The position numbers and the translations under genes were made by a program. The notes below the pieces were generated by a model. That model was not told the origin of the DNA and made no database searches. It saw only the letters and a list, made by a program, of their open reading frames with translations. From Planctomycetaceae bacterium (GTDB lineage: Bacteria; Planctomycetota; Planctomycetia; Pirellulales; Thermoguttaceae), in NCBI GenBank assembly GCA_003509805.1, contig DOMV01000442.1:1-16285 (forward strand): a DNA stretch of 16,285 bases, written 5' to 3'. Shown one piece after another: positions 7,320-15,488 of the stretch (its first letter is position 1; the number at the start of each line of letters is the position of its first letter).

Positions 7320-8691
7320 GCTTAACCCTATTCTTGAAGTGGGAGCAGGCATCGACGAAGTTCTCGGCCAGTCGCCGGTTGCCGCCGAAATGAAGGTGCG
7401 GATACCCGGCAAACAGTTTTTCAGTGGCATGAATGCATGAAAAAGAACCCGATCCGCTTGCCTTGAGCGCCGTGAAATCGTTTCCTGCGTTCGTCGCGGA
7501 GGAATAATGAAACGAATGAGCCCGAATTTTATCCCCTTTGTTGCAGAGAATGTTATCGTTGCGAGACTCCAGACCGACGTACCCGAATTGTTGAAGGCGA
7601 TCCGTCATGAATGCCTCTCCGTCGACGATACCGAGCATCGTATGTTTTTCTCCCCGTTGATCGACAAGTCGTTCCAGCATATACAGAAAACCGCCGCACT
7701 CGGCATAGATCGGCAAGCCTCGGTCATGCTTCTCGCGGATGCTTTGTTTGAGAGGCTCATTGGCAGTCAGCGCCGTTGCATGGAGCTCCGGGTAACCGCC
7801 CCAAAAAATCAAGCCGTCGGCATCGTCCGGAATTCCGGTATCGTGAATCGGTGAAAAGAAATGCAACTCCGCCCCCGATTCCCGGAGAATTCGATGGTTG
7901 TCTTCATAATGGAAGCAAAACGCTTCATCATGCGCGACGTAAATACGGACATCGGGATTACGTTGTTCCGATCGATGGATTACTGTCGGGAAACTTGGTG
8001 GTATCGCTCGTGCGGCCATTGCAAAAAGCGTTTCCAATTCGATCGATTTCAACGCATTTTCACCAAGTATCGTGATTTTTTGCCGAATATCCGGAATCTC
8101 ATACGCGATGACAAGTCCCAGATGCCGCGATTCAATATGCGCTTCCGGCATATCGGGCAGATAACCGATAACCTTGACATCGGTCCGCCTTTCGATCATC
8201 TCCTTGTAATAGGGATACATCGCCGGTTTGGTCCTGTTGAGGATGACCGCGACGATATTGTTCTTCTCCAATGCCAAAAAACCTTGAATTTCCGCACAAA
8301 CCGAAAGAGCCATCCCTTTGGGGTCGACGACCAGGACGGTCGGAGTGCCGGTGATTTGCGCAACATGATTTCCGGAGGATCGGCTCCCCTTGCCGATTCC
8401 GTCATAAAGTCCCATCGCGCCTTCGATCACGGCGATGTCCCGACCGTTCGAATGACAATATAACGATTCCATCACTCCGTCATCGCCCATGAGATAGGGA
8501 TCGAGATTGAACGAGTCGACCTCCGTCGCCTGTCGATGGAACATGGGATCGATGTAATCAGGACCGCTTTTGAACGAGACGACGTTTTTGTGCGAATGTT
8601 TCAAGGCGGCGAGGACGGCACAGGTCACCATGGTCTTGCCACAGCCGCTGCCGGTGCCGCCAATCAGGATTCGCGGAATGGTGTCCGACAT
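7303..8691 (-). CDS. cbiA: Cobyrinate a,c-diamide synthase (glutamine-dependent)
   Basis: CbiA amidates the a and c side chains of cobyrinate using glutamine and ATP. The N-terminal half is a dethiobiotin-synthetase-like ATPase with P-loop GGTGSGCGKT (11-20), KSGPDYIDP (41-49) and EGAMGLYDG (90-98). The C-terminal half is a class I glutamine amidotransferase-like domain with nucleophile C332 (AECGGFLYM), GGYPE (298-302) and a likely catalytic histidine at H434 (HLHFGGN). The 462-residue length is normal. Its start overlaps the cbiET 3' end by 28 bases, and the Shine-Dalgarno site is poor, so translation probably depends on coupling. Confidence 0.97.
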   Translation of the reverse strand: MSDTIPRILIGGTGSGCGKTMVTCAVLAALKHSHKNVVSFKSGPDYIDPMFHRQATEVDSFNLDPYLMGDDGVMESLYCHSNGRDIAVIEGAMGLYDGIGKGSRSSGNHVAQITGTPTVLVVDPKGMALSVCAEIQGFLALEKNNIVAVILNRTKPAMYPYYKEMIERRTDVKVIGYLPDMPEAHIESRHLGLVIAYEIPDIRQKITILGENALKSIELETLFAMAARAIPPSFPTVIHRSEQRNPDVRIYVAHDEAFCFHYEDNHRILRESGAELHFFSPIHDTGIPDDADGLIFWGGYPELHATALTANEPLKQSIREKHDRGLPIYAECGGFLYMLERLVDQRGEKHTMLGIVDGEAFMTDRLQQFGYVGLESRNDNILCNKGDKIRAHSFHYSSATNAGNDFTALKASGSGSFSCIHATEKLFAGYPHLHFGGNRRLAENFVDACSHFKNRVKHGPHH

Positions 8692-9872
8692 AAAATGTAT
8701 ACGGGATTTTGTGCTGTCATGAAATCATAAGCGCCGACTTTCTTCGATTTCGCGACATTGATACAGGTTGTTTCGACTTCGCCAGGGCCGAATTTTCGAA
8801 ACGCTTCGAGTATTCGGTGCAGTGACTGGAGAGTGACGGCATTGGCAACAATGCGAACCTTCGGATTTTTTTCGAGTAAGACGTTGAGAAGAGATTCCGC
8901 TTCGCCGGAACTGCCGCCGATGAAAACGGCATCCGGCTGCGGCAACCGCTCAAGACCTTCCGGCGCTTTGGCTTGAACGATATTGACGTTATAGGCGCCG
9001 TGTTTGACGCGATTCTTCGCGATCAACTCGCACGCGCCCGAATGTTGTTCGACGGCGTAGACGATCCCCTCGAAGGCGCGACGGGCCATTTCCACCGCGA
9101 CGGAACCGGTCCCGGCACCGATATCGTACAGGATGTCTTTCGGTGAAATCGCCAGTTTTTGCAGTGTCAGCCACCGGACGTCTTCCTTGGTCATCGGTAC
9201 CTGGAATGTGTCATTTTCCGAACGGATAAACTCGCTGTCACGTAGCGGACTGCGCGGATCGATGGCTTGTTCGTTTTCGACATACATCACGGAAAGCTCG
9301 TCGAAAACGGCGTTTTTCAACATTGCCGGCGTTCCATACATGATCTTTTCATCGGGATAGGAAAGTCGTGCACCGACGACGACTTTGACACCCGCCAGGC
9401 CGCTTGCCGCAAGTTCGCGGCAGAGGTCGTGTACCTTGAAAGTCCCCCCGGTCAGAGCGAAAATCTTTTTATTGTAAGCGACGCATGGAACGATCCGGTT
9501 GTTTCGACCGTGAAAACTGATGAGGCGGGCATCTTCGTAGGAAACTCCGATTTGCGCACTTAAATACGGAATGCTGCCGATTCCGTTGATTCGCTCGATT
9601 TCGTACAAATGTGAAAATTCCTGTGCGATCCGGCTCGCGAGGCTGAAAAAACAGCAGTCGCCGCCGACCAAAACCGCCGTCGTTCCGGTGATCGGGCGTT
9701 CCAATTCCTTGAGCAGGCCGGGCAAATCGAGGCCGATACAGCCAGGATGTTGTTCGGCGATTCGCATCGTCCCCAAAACTCGTTCGGCGGACTGAACGAG
9801 CTCCGTCGCTTGACGTGTCCAAAGTTTCCCGTTACCGGGACCGGCACCGACGATGTAGAGTTTTTCTTGCAT
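8664..9872 (-). CDS. cbiET: CbiE-CbiT fusion (CobL-type): cobalt-precorrin-7 C5-methyltransferase and precorrin-6B C15-methyltransferase/decarboxylase
   Basis: Two domains lie in one 402-residue chain. Residues 1 to about 205 are a tetrapyrrole methylase (CbiE, C5 methylation) with the start motif VGAGPGN (8-14). Residues about 210-402 are a Rossmann methyltransferase (CbiT, C15 methylation and C12 side-chain decarboxylation) with SAM loop DIGAGTGS (250-257), preceded by the family-typical MTKEDVRWLTL. The order matches CobL of the aerobic pathway; many anaerobic operons keep the two genes separate. One oddity: the usual GDP-x-FY motif of the methylase domain reads GGDCCFFS (70-77), with Cys in place of Pro. 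The ATG at 9872 lies four bases after the cbiX stop. Confidence 0.95.
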   Translation of the reverse strand: MQEKLYIVGAGPGNGKLWTRQATELVQSAERVLGTMRIAEQHPGCIGLDLPGLLKELERPITGTTAVLVGGDCCFFSLASRIAQEFSHLYEIERINGIGSIPYLSAQIGVSYEDARLISFHGRNNRIVPCVAYNKKIFALTGGTFKVHDLCRELAASGLAGVKVVVGARLSYPDEKIMYGTPAMLKNAVFDELSVMYVENEQAIDPRSPLRDSEFIRSENDTFQVPMTKEDVRWLTLQKLAISPKDILYDIGAGTGSVAVEMARRAFEGIVYAVEQHSGACELIAKNRVKHGAYNVNIVQAKAPEGLERLPQPDAVFIGGSSGEAESLLNVLLEKNPKVRIVANAVTLQSLHRILEAFRKFGPGEVETTCINVAKSKKVGAYDFMTAQNPVYILCRTPFRES

Positions 9873-9876
9873 TGCG

Positions 9877-10233
9877 TTACCCGCTGATTCTATCGACGAG
9901 AATATCGGCCAATCGCGGATCAACGCCGAGCGGTTCTCCCATGACAACCCGGATGTTCGGATAACCGGCGGTGCATTCCTTAATCATGTTGGGAATATCT
10001 TCCCGCAAATGAACTCCCATGAAGAGGAAATAAGGAACGACTTTTATTTCCGAGACGTTTTTATCGATCAATGCCCGAACCGCTTTTTCCAGCTTCCGAT
10101 CGCTAAATTCCATGAATGCGTGTTCGATGCAAATTCCGGGCATCTTTTCCCGGACCATGCCTAAAATGGAAACGAGCGTGTTTTCCGTTTCTTTAATACG
10201 ACTTCCGTGTGCGACGACCAATACGCCTTTCAT
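9877..10233 (-). CDS. cbiX: Short-form sirohydrochlorin cobaltochelatase CbiX
   Basis: CbiX inserts Co2+ into sirohydrochlorin, the step that commits this pathway to early cobalt insertion. At 118 residues it is the single-domain short form (CbiXS), known best from archaea, which acts as a homodimer. Metal-binding histidines are H9 (VVAHGSR) and H75 (GVHLREDIP). An intact PYFLFMGVHLREDI stretch supports the family. The ATG at 10233 overlaps the cobA stop as ATGA, and AAAGGA lies eight bases upstream. The related ferrochelatase SirB/CbiX for siroheme is an alternative, but the operon favours cobalt. Confidence 0.93.
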   Translation of the reverse strand: MKGVLVVAHGSRIKETENTLVSILGMVREKMPGICIEHAFMEFSDRKLEKAVRALIDKNVSEIKVVPYFLFMGVHLREDIPNMIKECTAGYPNIRVVMGEPLGVDPRLADILVDRISG

Positions 10234-11003
10234 TTTATGTTCCTTTCCGCCTGCGGGTGAAGATTCAAGCGTGAAACCCAATCCAGTTTGTGCGAAAGCG
10301 TACAAACGTGGCCGATCAGGACGACTGCCGGAGAAGTCACCCGATTGTTTTGCGATAATTCATGTAACGTACCAAGCGTTCCCAGAAATTTCCGTTGGTT
10401 TTCCAGCGTTATATTTTCGACAATCACGGCCGGGATGTTTCGATCCATTCCGGCATCGAGAAATCCGTCGCATATTTTCTTCAACGAAGCGACACTCATC
10501 AAAACGACGATGGTTCCCTTGATTCGGGCAAGTGAAGCGAAGTCGATGTCGAGTTCCCCGTTTCGCTTGGCGTGACCGGTGAGGATGTGGAGCGACGACG
10601 AATAATCGCGATGCGTCAGGGGAATGCCCGAGTAAATGCCGGAGGCTACGGCCGAGGAAATGCCCGGTACGACTTCGAACGGAATGCCGTTTTCAACCAG
10701 CAATTCCAGTTCTTCGCCGCCACGCCCGAAGACGAAAGGGTCGCCCCCTTTGAGCCGAACGACGTGGAGTCCCTGTTTTGCTTTTGCGACGAGAAGACGC
10801 CCGATTTCCTCTTGCGGTACCGGGTGGTTGTCGGCATGTTTGCCGACGCCAATCTTCTCCGCCGTCGATGGAATCATGGAGAGAACGCCGTCGCCGACAA
10901 GCCGGTCGTAGAGAACGACGTCGGCTTCCTGTAGCCGTTTGATTCCTTTGACGGTCATTAGTTCGGGATCGCCCGGACCGGCACCGATCAACGTAACTTT
11001 CAT
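10230..11003 (-). CDS. cobA: Uroporphyrinogen-III C-methyltransferase (SUMT)
   Basis: CobA methylates uroporphyrinogen III at C2 and C7 with SAM to give precorrin-2, the branch point to cobalamin and siroheme. The 257-residue stand-alone form has GAGPGDPELMT (7-17), VRLKGGDPFVFGRGGEE (82-98), VVPGISSA (111-118), PLTHRD (128-133) and TGH (142-144), all diagnostic. The ATG at 11003 begins 14 bases after the preceding gene's stop, the largest gap in the operon, without a clear Shine-Dalgarno site. It is followed directly by the chelatase gene, so successive early steps are adjacent. Confidence 0.97.
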   Translation of the reverse strand: MKVTLIGAGPGDPELMTVKGIKRLQEADVVLYDRLVGDGVLSMIPSTAEKIGVGKHADNHPVPQEEIGRLLVAKAKQGLHVVRLKGGDPFVFGRGGEELELLVENGIPFEVVPGISSAVASGIYSGIPLTHRDYSSSLHILTGHAKRNGELDIDFASLARIKGTIVVLMSVASLKKICDGFLDAGMDRNIPAVIVENITLENQRKFLGTLGTLHELSQNNRVTSPAVVLIGHVCTLSHKLDWVSRLNLHPQAERNIK

Positions 11004-11017
11004 GGGGTCGTCTGGTA

Positions 11018-12256
11018 TTATCGTTGTTGATTGTCTTTCAGGAGTCGTCGAATTTTTTCGGCAACGACGCTCACGCCGCGATGATCGCGGTTTTTCGAAA
11101 CGAGACCGGCAATAAAGGATTCGTTCTCGGCGATGGCGGGGAAATAACAGTCGCATTCTTCCCGGCAGTCGGCGACAATGACCGGGACGTTGGATTTTTT
11201 GGCATCCTGGGCGACGATGGCATTCGTTTCCCGATTGTCGGTGGCCGCAATGGTCAAATAAGTTTGAAAGCGTTCTATGTCTTTCCGGTCATATTCCCTG
11301 TTCATGGTGACGATTTCGCGCCGTGCGCTCATTTCGTCCAATCGTCGCGTGACGGTCGGGGAAACAATCGTAATGTCGGCTCCGAACGACCGCAGAATAC
11401 TGGCACGTCGCTCGGCGACTTGCCCGCCTCCGACGATCAAAATCCGTTTCCCTTTCATGTCGATGAACAAAGGAAAAAACGTGTTATCACGTTTACATTG
11501 GTCGCTCCTGTATTCGATCCCCAATTGATCACACAGTTCCCCGAAAGAAAAACCGGTTTCCTCTTCGGGGCGTTTAACGACGAGGACCCGGCAATCGCAT
11601 TGTGAGGCGGCGGTGATTTTTGCCTCGAAACCACCGATGTCCCCCGAGTCCTTCGTTACGAGAAACGTCGCCTTCGTCGCTTCGAGCATCGCCTTGTTCA
11701 TCTGCTCGTCGAACGGCCCCTGCATGCAGATGATATGCGAATTCCGAAAACCGAGCCCGATCGCGTTTTGCAGCGATTCGACCATCGGAAGAATTCTCAC
11801 GAAACATCTTGAAGCAAAATCATCGAGTGTGGTAAAACATTCCAACTCCTTGCTGCCTATCGCCAAAAAAACGTTCCCCCGTTCCTGTCGCATTAATTCG
11901 ACCGCTGCCGAAGCGTTCGCAATATACGAAACATCGGCGTTTGGTTTGCCCGGCGATCTCAACAATCGCAAATACGTGATTTTCGTCGTTTGACAGGCGC
12001 GCCGGATGTTTCGCGTCGCCTGATCCGCGTAGGGATGGGTTGCATCAACAACGGCATCGCAAGGATTCTCTCGAAAATACCGAACCATTGCCGTTTCATC
12101 GAGACGTCGGGCGATCACCGTGCAACCGTGTTTTTTCGTAGCGAGGCTTTTGGCATATTCCGTAGCGACAAAAAGCGTTACTGATGCGCCGTTTGCCGCA
12201 AGCGTTTCCGCCAAACGTCCGCCTTCCGTCGTCCCGCCGAACACGAGGACTTTCAT
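11018..12256 (-). CDS. cbiJ: Fusion of cobalt-precorrin-6A reductase (CbiJ/CobK) and precorrin-2 dehydrogenase (CysG-N/Met8-like)
   Basis: The 412-residue chain carries two reductase-type domains. Residues 1 to about 245 are CbiJ: FGGTTEGGRLAETL (6-19), DATHPYADQAT (71-81), AIGSKEL (132-138) and TKDSGDIGGFEAK (201-213). It reduces the macrocycle at cobalt-precorrin-6A. Residues about 258-412 are a siroheme-synthase N-terminal domain: FFPLFIDMKGKRILIVGGG (260-278), the NAD-binding loop GGGQVAERR (276-284), and D340 (AATDNRETN), the position of the catalytic aspartate in CysG/Met8. This half oxidises precorrin-2 to sirohydrochlorin, the CbiX substrate. No C-terminal ferrochelatase or SUMT domain follows. 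The ATG at 12256 overlaps the cbiH stop as ATGA. The two steps are far apart in the pathway, so the fusion is unlikely to channel a direct intermediate. Confidence 0.95.
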   Translation of the reverse strand: MKVLVFGGTTEGGRLAETLAANGASVTLFVATEYAKSLATKKHGCTVIARRLDETAMVRYFRENPCDAVVDATHPYADQATRNIRRACQTTKITYLRLLRSPGKPNADVSYIANASAAVELMRQERGNVFLAIGSKELECFTTLDDFASRCFVRILPMVESLQNAIGLGFRNSHIICMQGPFDEQMNKAMLEATKATFLVTKDSGDIGGFEAKITAASQCDCRVLVVKRPEEETGFSFGELCDQLGIEYRSDQCKRDNTFFPLFIDMKGKRILIVGGGQVAERRASILRSFGADITIVSPTVTRRLDEMSARREIVTMNREYDRKDIERFQTYLTIAATDNRETNAIVAQDAKKSNVPVIVADCREECDCYFPAIAENESFIAGLVSKNRDHRGVSVVAEKIRRLLKDNQQR

Positions 12257-13005
12257 CGGGCTTCCTCCACTTCTTGTGTTGCGATCAGATAACCGCGCGA
12301 AGTCACCAAATGATTGCCAATGCGTCGGGTATCGGCATTGCCGATGATGACGGTCGTCAACATGTCGATTTCCACATCCGGCAAATCCCGAAGCATACAG
12401 ATGCCGTACGCGCGATTGCCCCTCAAAGCATTGCGAACGTACCCGCACCAAGTTTGAAGCGGTTTATGTTTCAACAATATATGACAAGCCCGATTCAAAT
12501 AATCTTTTCTCGCCTTGCTTCTCGGGTTGTAAAGGCAGAGGACAAAATCACCGAGTCCTGCCGCTTCGAGCCGTTTTTCGATGGTCGCCCACGGAGTCAA
12601 CTGATCGCTCAGGCTGATCACCACGAAATCGTTCGATAAGGGAGCTCCCATCAAGGAAGCGGCAGCGGTTGCGGCGGTGATTCCCGGCACGACTTCAACG
12701 ATGATTTGCGGGTCGTTTTCGGCCAGTTCGAACAACAACGACGCCATGCCGTAAATCCCGGCGTCACCGCTGGAAATCACGGCGACTTTTTTACCGCTCC
12801 GGGCTTCGGCAAGGGCGGCTTCGCAACGAGCCAACTCGCCTTTCATGCCGGTGCCGACGATTGTTTTGCCGCGCAACAGATCAGGAATCAGGTTCAGGTA
12901 CATCGTGTAACCGACGACGACATCGCTGTCAGCGATCATGTGTTTCGCCTGCGGAGTCATGTGTTCCGGATCACCCGGTCCGATTCCCACCGCATAAACG
13001 ATCAT
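12253..13005 (-). CDS. cbiH: Cobalt-factor III / precorrin-3B C17-methyltransferase
   Basis: CbiH methylates C17 and drives ring contraction to cobalt-precorrin-4. The 250-residue protein has the methylase start GIGPGDPEHMT (7-17), and the CbiH/CobJ-specific words GYTMYLNLI (32-40), SSGDAGIYGMA (78-88), VPGITAATAAASL (106-118), GAPLSNDFVVISLSD (120-134) and YNPRSKAR (159-166). There is no extra iron-sulfur or nitrite-reductase-like extension. The ATG at 13005 overlaps the cbiG stop as ATGA and has a near-perfect Shine-Dalgarno sequence, AAAGGAGGTG, five bases upstream. Confidence 0.96.
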   Translation of the reverse strand: MIVYAVGIGPGDPEHMTPQAKHMIADSDVVVGYTMYLNLIPDLLRGKTIVGTGMKGELARCEAALAEARSGKKVAVISSGDAGIYGMASLLFELAENDPQIIVEVVPGITAATAAASLMGAPLSNDFVVISLSDQLTPWATIEKRLEAAGLGDFVLCLYNPRSKARKDYLNRACHILLKHKPLQTWCGYVRNALRGNRAYGICMLRDLPDVEIDMLTTVIIGNADTRRIGNHLVTSRGYLIATQEVEEAR

Positions 13006-14024
13006 TCGTCCACCTCCTTTGCGGAAAAACGTATTCTCCAATCTTCTTTTGCAATCGCCATGGTCATGCCGGAACGAATCGTTTTGCCAAGCACGATCTT
13101 TCCTTTCTTCGAGGAAATCCATGCGGACGTTTCGCAAACGTTTCCGACGCCGGTTTTTGAGCGAACGAATTCCGACGAATCAAATTGCCGTTCATGTTGT
13201 TGCAGCTCTTCCACTGTATAAGTTCGAAAAGGAATGCGATGGCGTGATGCCAGCATGTTGATCGCTTCCTCGTCCTGTTTGATGGCAATCGACGAAATGC
13301 TGCCGATCGACTCGATTGGAATGACATGGTCTTGCAGTGTTTCAACAAAAAATGCACGCAGCGCGTCAAAAGCGATATTACGTTTTGCACCGATGCCGAC
13401 ATGGAAGCATTTCGGTAAAAGGTGGAGCGTCTTGTCGAACGGTTTTTTATCCGATGTTCCGATGTAAATGCCGACGTCGCCATGTTCTTGCAGGACGATA
13501 TTTTTTGGCAAATCGCCTTCGATTTCGTATTCGACCGACAATCCGACGGGCATGTCCTCCAAAAGTCCGGCCGAAACAAATTTGATCATTTCAGGATTGA
13601 CGATCGCATAGCCGTTCTCGATGGCGAAGGTGTCCACGGCAAAAACTCCGTGAATGTCGGTAGCTGTTGTAATGACCGTGACAGCCCCGATGAGTGAAGC
13701 GATTCGTTCGGCAATTCGGTTGGCTCCACCGACGTGACCGGAAAGAATCGGAATCACATAATGTCCCTGCTCATCGACGACGATCACGGGGGGGTCGGAT
13801 GTTTTCGATTGCAGCAGCGGCGCGACGGCCCGGACGGCAATTCCGATTGCCCCGATAAACACGAGAATACTCCCGCGTTTGAATAATGATGGAACCAGTT
13901 CGTTGAGGGGTGTACCCCGTTGAGTACGCACATTCCAATCCGAAACAACGGACAATAGAGTCGCAATCCGTAAAGCCGTTTTTTCGCCGGTATTCGTGAA
14001 ATAAAGGAGGTGCATTTCACGCAT
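13002..14024 (-). CDS. cbiG: Cobalt-precorrin-5A hydrolase
   Basis: CbiG opens the delta-lactone of cobalt-precorrin-5A, releasing acetaldehyde (the C20 carbon with its methyl). It is the marker of the anaerobic route. The 340-residue protein shows the N-terminal region with GAIGIAVRAVAPLL (58-71), the core with VDEQGHYVIPILSGHVGG (83-100), and the C-terminal domain with GIGAKRN (210-216) and TGVGNVCE (291-298). The length fits a complete protein. The start at 14024 is chosen over the ATG at 14015 because GGAGGAGAG lies just before it; it overlaps the cbiF end by eight bases. Confidence 0.96.
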   Translation of the reverse strand: MREMHLLYFTNTGEKTALRIATLLSVVSDWNVRTQRGTPLNELVPSLFKRGSILVFIGAIGIAVRAVAPLLQSKTSDPPVIVVDEQGHYVIPILSGHVGGANRIAERIASLIGAVTVITTATDIHGVFAVDTFAIENGYAIVNPEMIKFVSAGLLEDMPVGLSVEYEIEGDLPKNIVLQEHGDVGIYIGTSDKKPFDKTLHLLPKCFHVGIGAKRNIAFDALRAFFVETLQDHVIPIESIGSISSIAIKQDEEAINMLASRHRIPFRTYTVEELQQHERQFDSSEFVRSKTGVGNVCETSAWISSKKGKIVLGKTIRSGMTMAIAKEDWRIRFSAKEVDE

Positions 14025-14781
14025 GTCGCTCTCCTCCGGTTCGGTATCCGTGCGTAAAATCCGGATGGTAAAGCATGGATCGATCATAGGAATCGCCGAG
14101 AAATCTCCCGATGAGAATCAGGGCCGTTTTCGTGACACCGATTCGTTTGCCCTCCGCTGCAAGATTCGCCAGAGTTGTTTTCGCAACGATTTCATCGGGC
14201 CAACTCGCTTTGAAAATGATCGCGGCCGGCGTATCGTCGGCGTATCCCCCTTCGATCAACCGGGCGGAAAGTTCCGTCAACTTGTCGGCACTGAGAAAAA
14301 CCGCCATGGAAGCCTGGATTTTGGCCAGTTCAACGATATTTTCTTTCGGTGGCACGGGTGTTCGGCCTGCCATGCGGGTAAGGATGAGTGTCTGGCTGAC
14401 TCCCGGCAAGGTGTATTCCACTCCCAGTGTCGCGGCGGCGGCTGAAAACGAACTGACGCCCGGCACGACTTCATAAGAAATATCGTACTGAATCAACAAG
14501 TCGATTTGTTCACGAATCGCCCCGTAAAGGCCCGGATCGCCAGTGTGAAGTCGCACGACGGTTTGATTCCGCACCGCGCATTCACGCATGACTGCGACGA
14601 CTTCTTCCAGAGTCATGGAAGCGCTGTCGTAAACCCGGCAACCTTCTTTCGCAAAGTCGAGTAATTCCGGATTGACCAGCGAACCGGCGTGAATGATACA
14701 ATCGGCCTGCGACAATAGCCGGGCGCCCTTGAGCGTCAACAGTTCCTTGTCACCGGGACCGGCACCGACAAAATGGATCAT
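14017..14781 (-). CDS. cbiF: Cobalt-precorrin-4 C11-methyltransferase
   Basis: CbiF adds the C11 methyl group to cobalt-precorrin-4. The 254-residue protein has the start FVGAGPGDKELLTLKG (4-19), HAGSLV (31-36, usually YAGSLV), RLHTGDPGLYGAI (77-89), VPGVSSFSAAAATLG (106-120) and TRMAGRTPVP (135-144), a set that distinguishes CbiF/CobM from the other pathway methylases. The ATG overlaps the cbiL stop as ATGA, and AAGGAG lies eight bases upstream. Its product goes to CbiG, encoded next. Confidence 0.97.
   Translation of the reverse strand: MIHFVGAGPGDKELLTLKGARLLSQADCIIHAGSLVNPELLDFAKEGCRVYDSASMTLEEVVAVMRECAVRNQTVVRLHTGDPGLYGAIREQIDLLIQYDISYEVVPGVSSFSAAAATLGVEYTLPGVSQTLILTRMAGRTPVPPKENIVELAKIQASMAVFLSADKLTELSARLIEGGYADDTPAAIIFKASWPDEIVAKTTLANLAAEGKRIGVTKTALILIGRFLGDSYDRSMLYHPDFTHGYRTGGERHA
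14029..14037 (-). promoter_or_regulatory. Ribosome binding site inside cbiF that sets the cbiG start
   Basis: GGAGGAGAG on the minus strand ends four bases before the ATG at 14024. It lies wholly in the cbiF coding sequence, which fits coupled translation of the two genes, and argues against the alternative ATG at 14015. Confidence 0.6.
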
Positions 14782-15488
14782 TGCCTTTTCTCCTTGACGA
14801 TCAACACCGAAAAATAACCCGGCATGGAATGTTGTTCCACTTTATCGAACTCGTCGATGGAATGAAAGATTCGCTCTCCTTCCATCGTACAACGGGAAAC
14901 AATTCGCGTTTGTTTCGACAAACCGTATTCCTGTAATGTCTTCAATACCCGGTCGAGATTCTTTCCCGATTTCATAACGACCTTGGTTCCCGAAAGACCG
15001 ATCCATCGCTCGATATCTTCTTCGCAACCGGCCGGAAGAAGATGGAGCGACTCTTTTCCCTCGCAAAGGGAAACGTTCAACACGGCGGCGGCGGCGGAAA
15101 ACGAAGCGATACCGGGGACAGTTTCCACCTCGAAACCATGATCGCGAACAATGTCACGAATATAAGTGTATGTCGAATAAATCGACGGATCGCCCAAGGT
15201 GACGAATCCGACCGACTTTCCCGTTTCCAAAACCGAACAGATTTGCTCACCGACATGGCGACGTTGCGCTATTCGTTTTTTTTCGTCCCGGCTCATGGAA
15301 AAGCGACATTTCAAAAGTTCTTTCCCGTGCAAGTATTCTCCGACGATATGCAGTGCCGTCCGTTCGGAATCGTCCGGTTCCGGCACGGCGATCACGTCGC
15401 AACTTCGGATGGTCCGAACGGCTTTGAAGGTCAACAATTCGGGATCGCCCGGCCCGACACCGATCCCGTAAAATTTTCCGCGAATCAT
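14778..15488 (-). CDS. cbiL: Cobalt-factor II / precorrin-2 C20-methyltransferase
   Basis: CbiL methylates C20 after cobalt insertion. The 236-residue protein carries GIGVGPGDPELLTFKA (8-23), the CbiL/CobI-typical TLGDPSIYSTY (97-107) and VPGIASFSAAAA (124-135). The ATG at 15488 overlaps the cbiO stop as ATGA, with AAGGAGG about seven bases upstream. The preference for cobalt-factor II over metal-free precorrin-2 is inferred from the CbiX and CbiG genes in the same operon. Confidence 0.96.
   Translation of the reverse strand: MIRGKFYGIGVGPGDPELLTFKAVRTIRSCDVIAVPEPDDSERTALHIVGEYLHGKELLKCRFSMSRDEKKRIAQRRHVGEQICSVLETGKSVGFVTLGDPSIYSTYTYIRDIVRDHGFEVETVPGIASFSAAAAVLNVSLCEGKESLHLLPAGCEEDIERWIGLSGTKVVMKSGKNLDRVLKTLQEYGLSKQTRIVSRCTMEGERIFHSIDEFDKVEQHSMPGYFSVLIVKEKRQ

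Noticed and set aside
7422..7428. GCCACTG on the minus strand, identical to the core of the cobalamin riboswitch B12 box
   Set aside because: It lies inside the cbiA coding sequence with no surrounding riboswitch structure, so it is a chance match.
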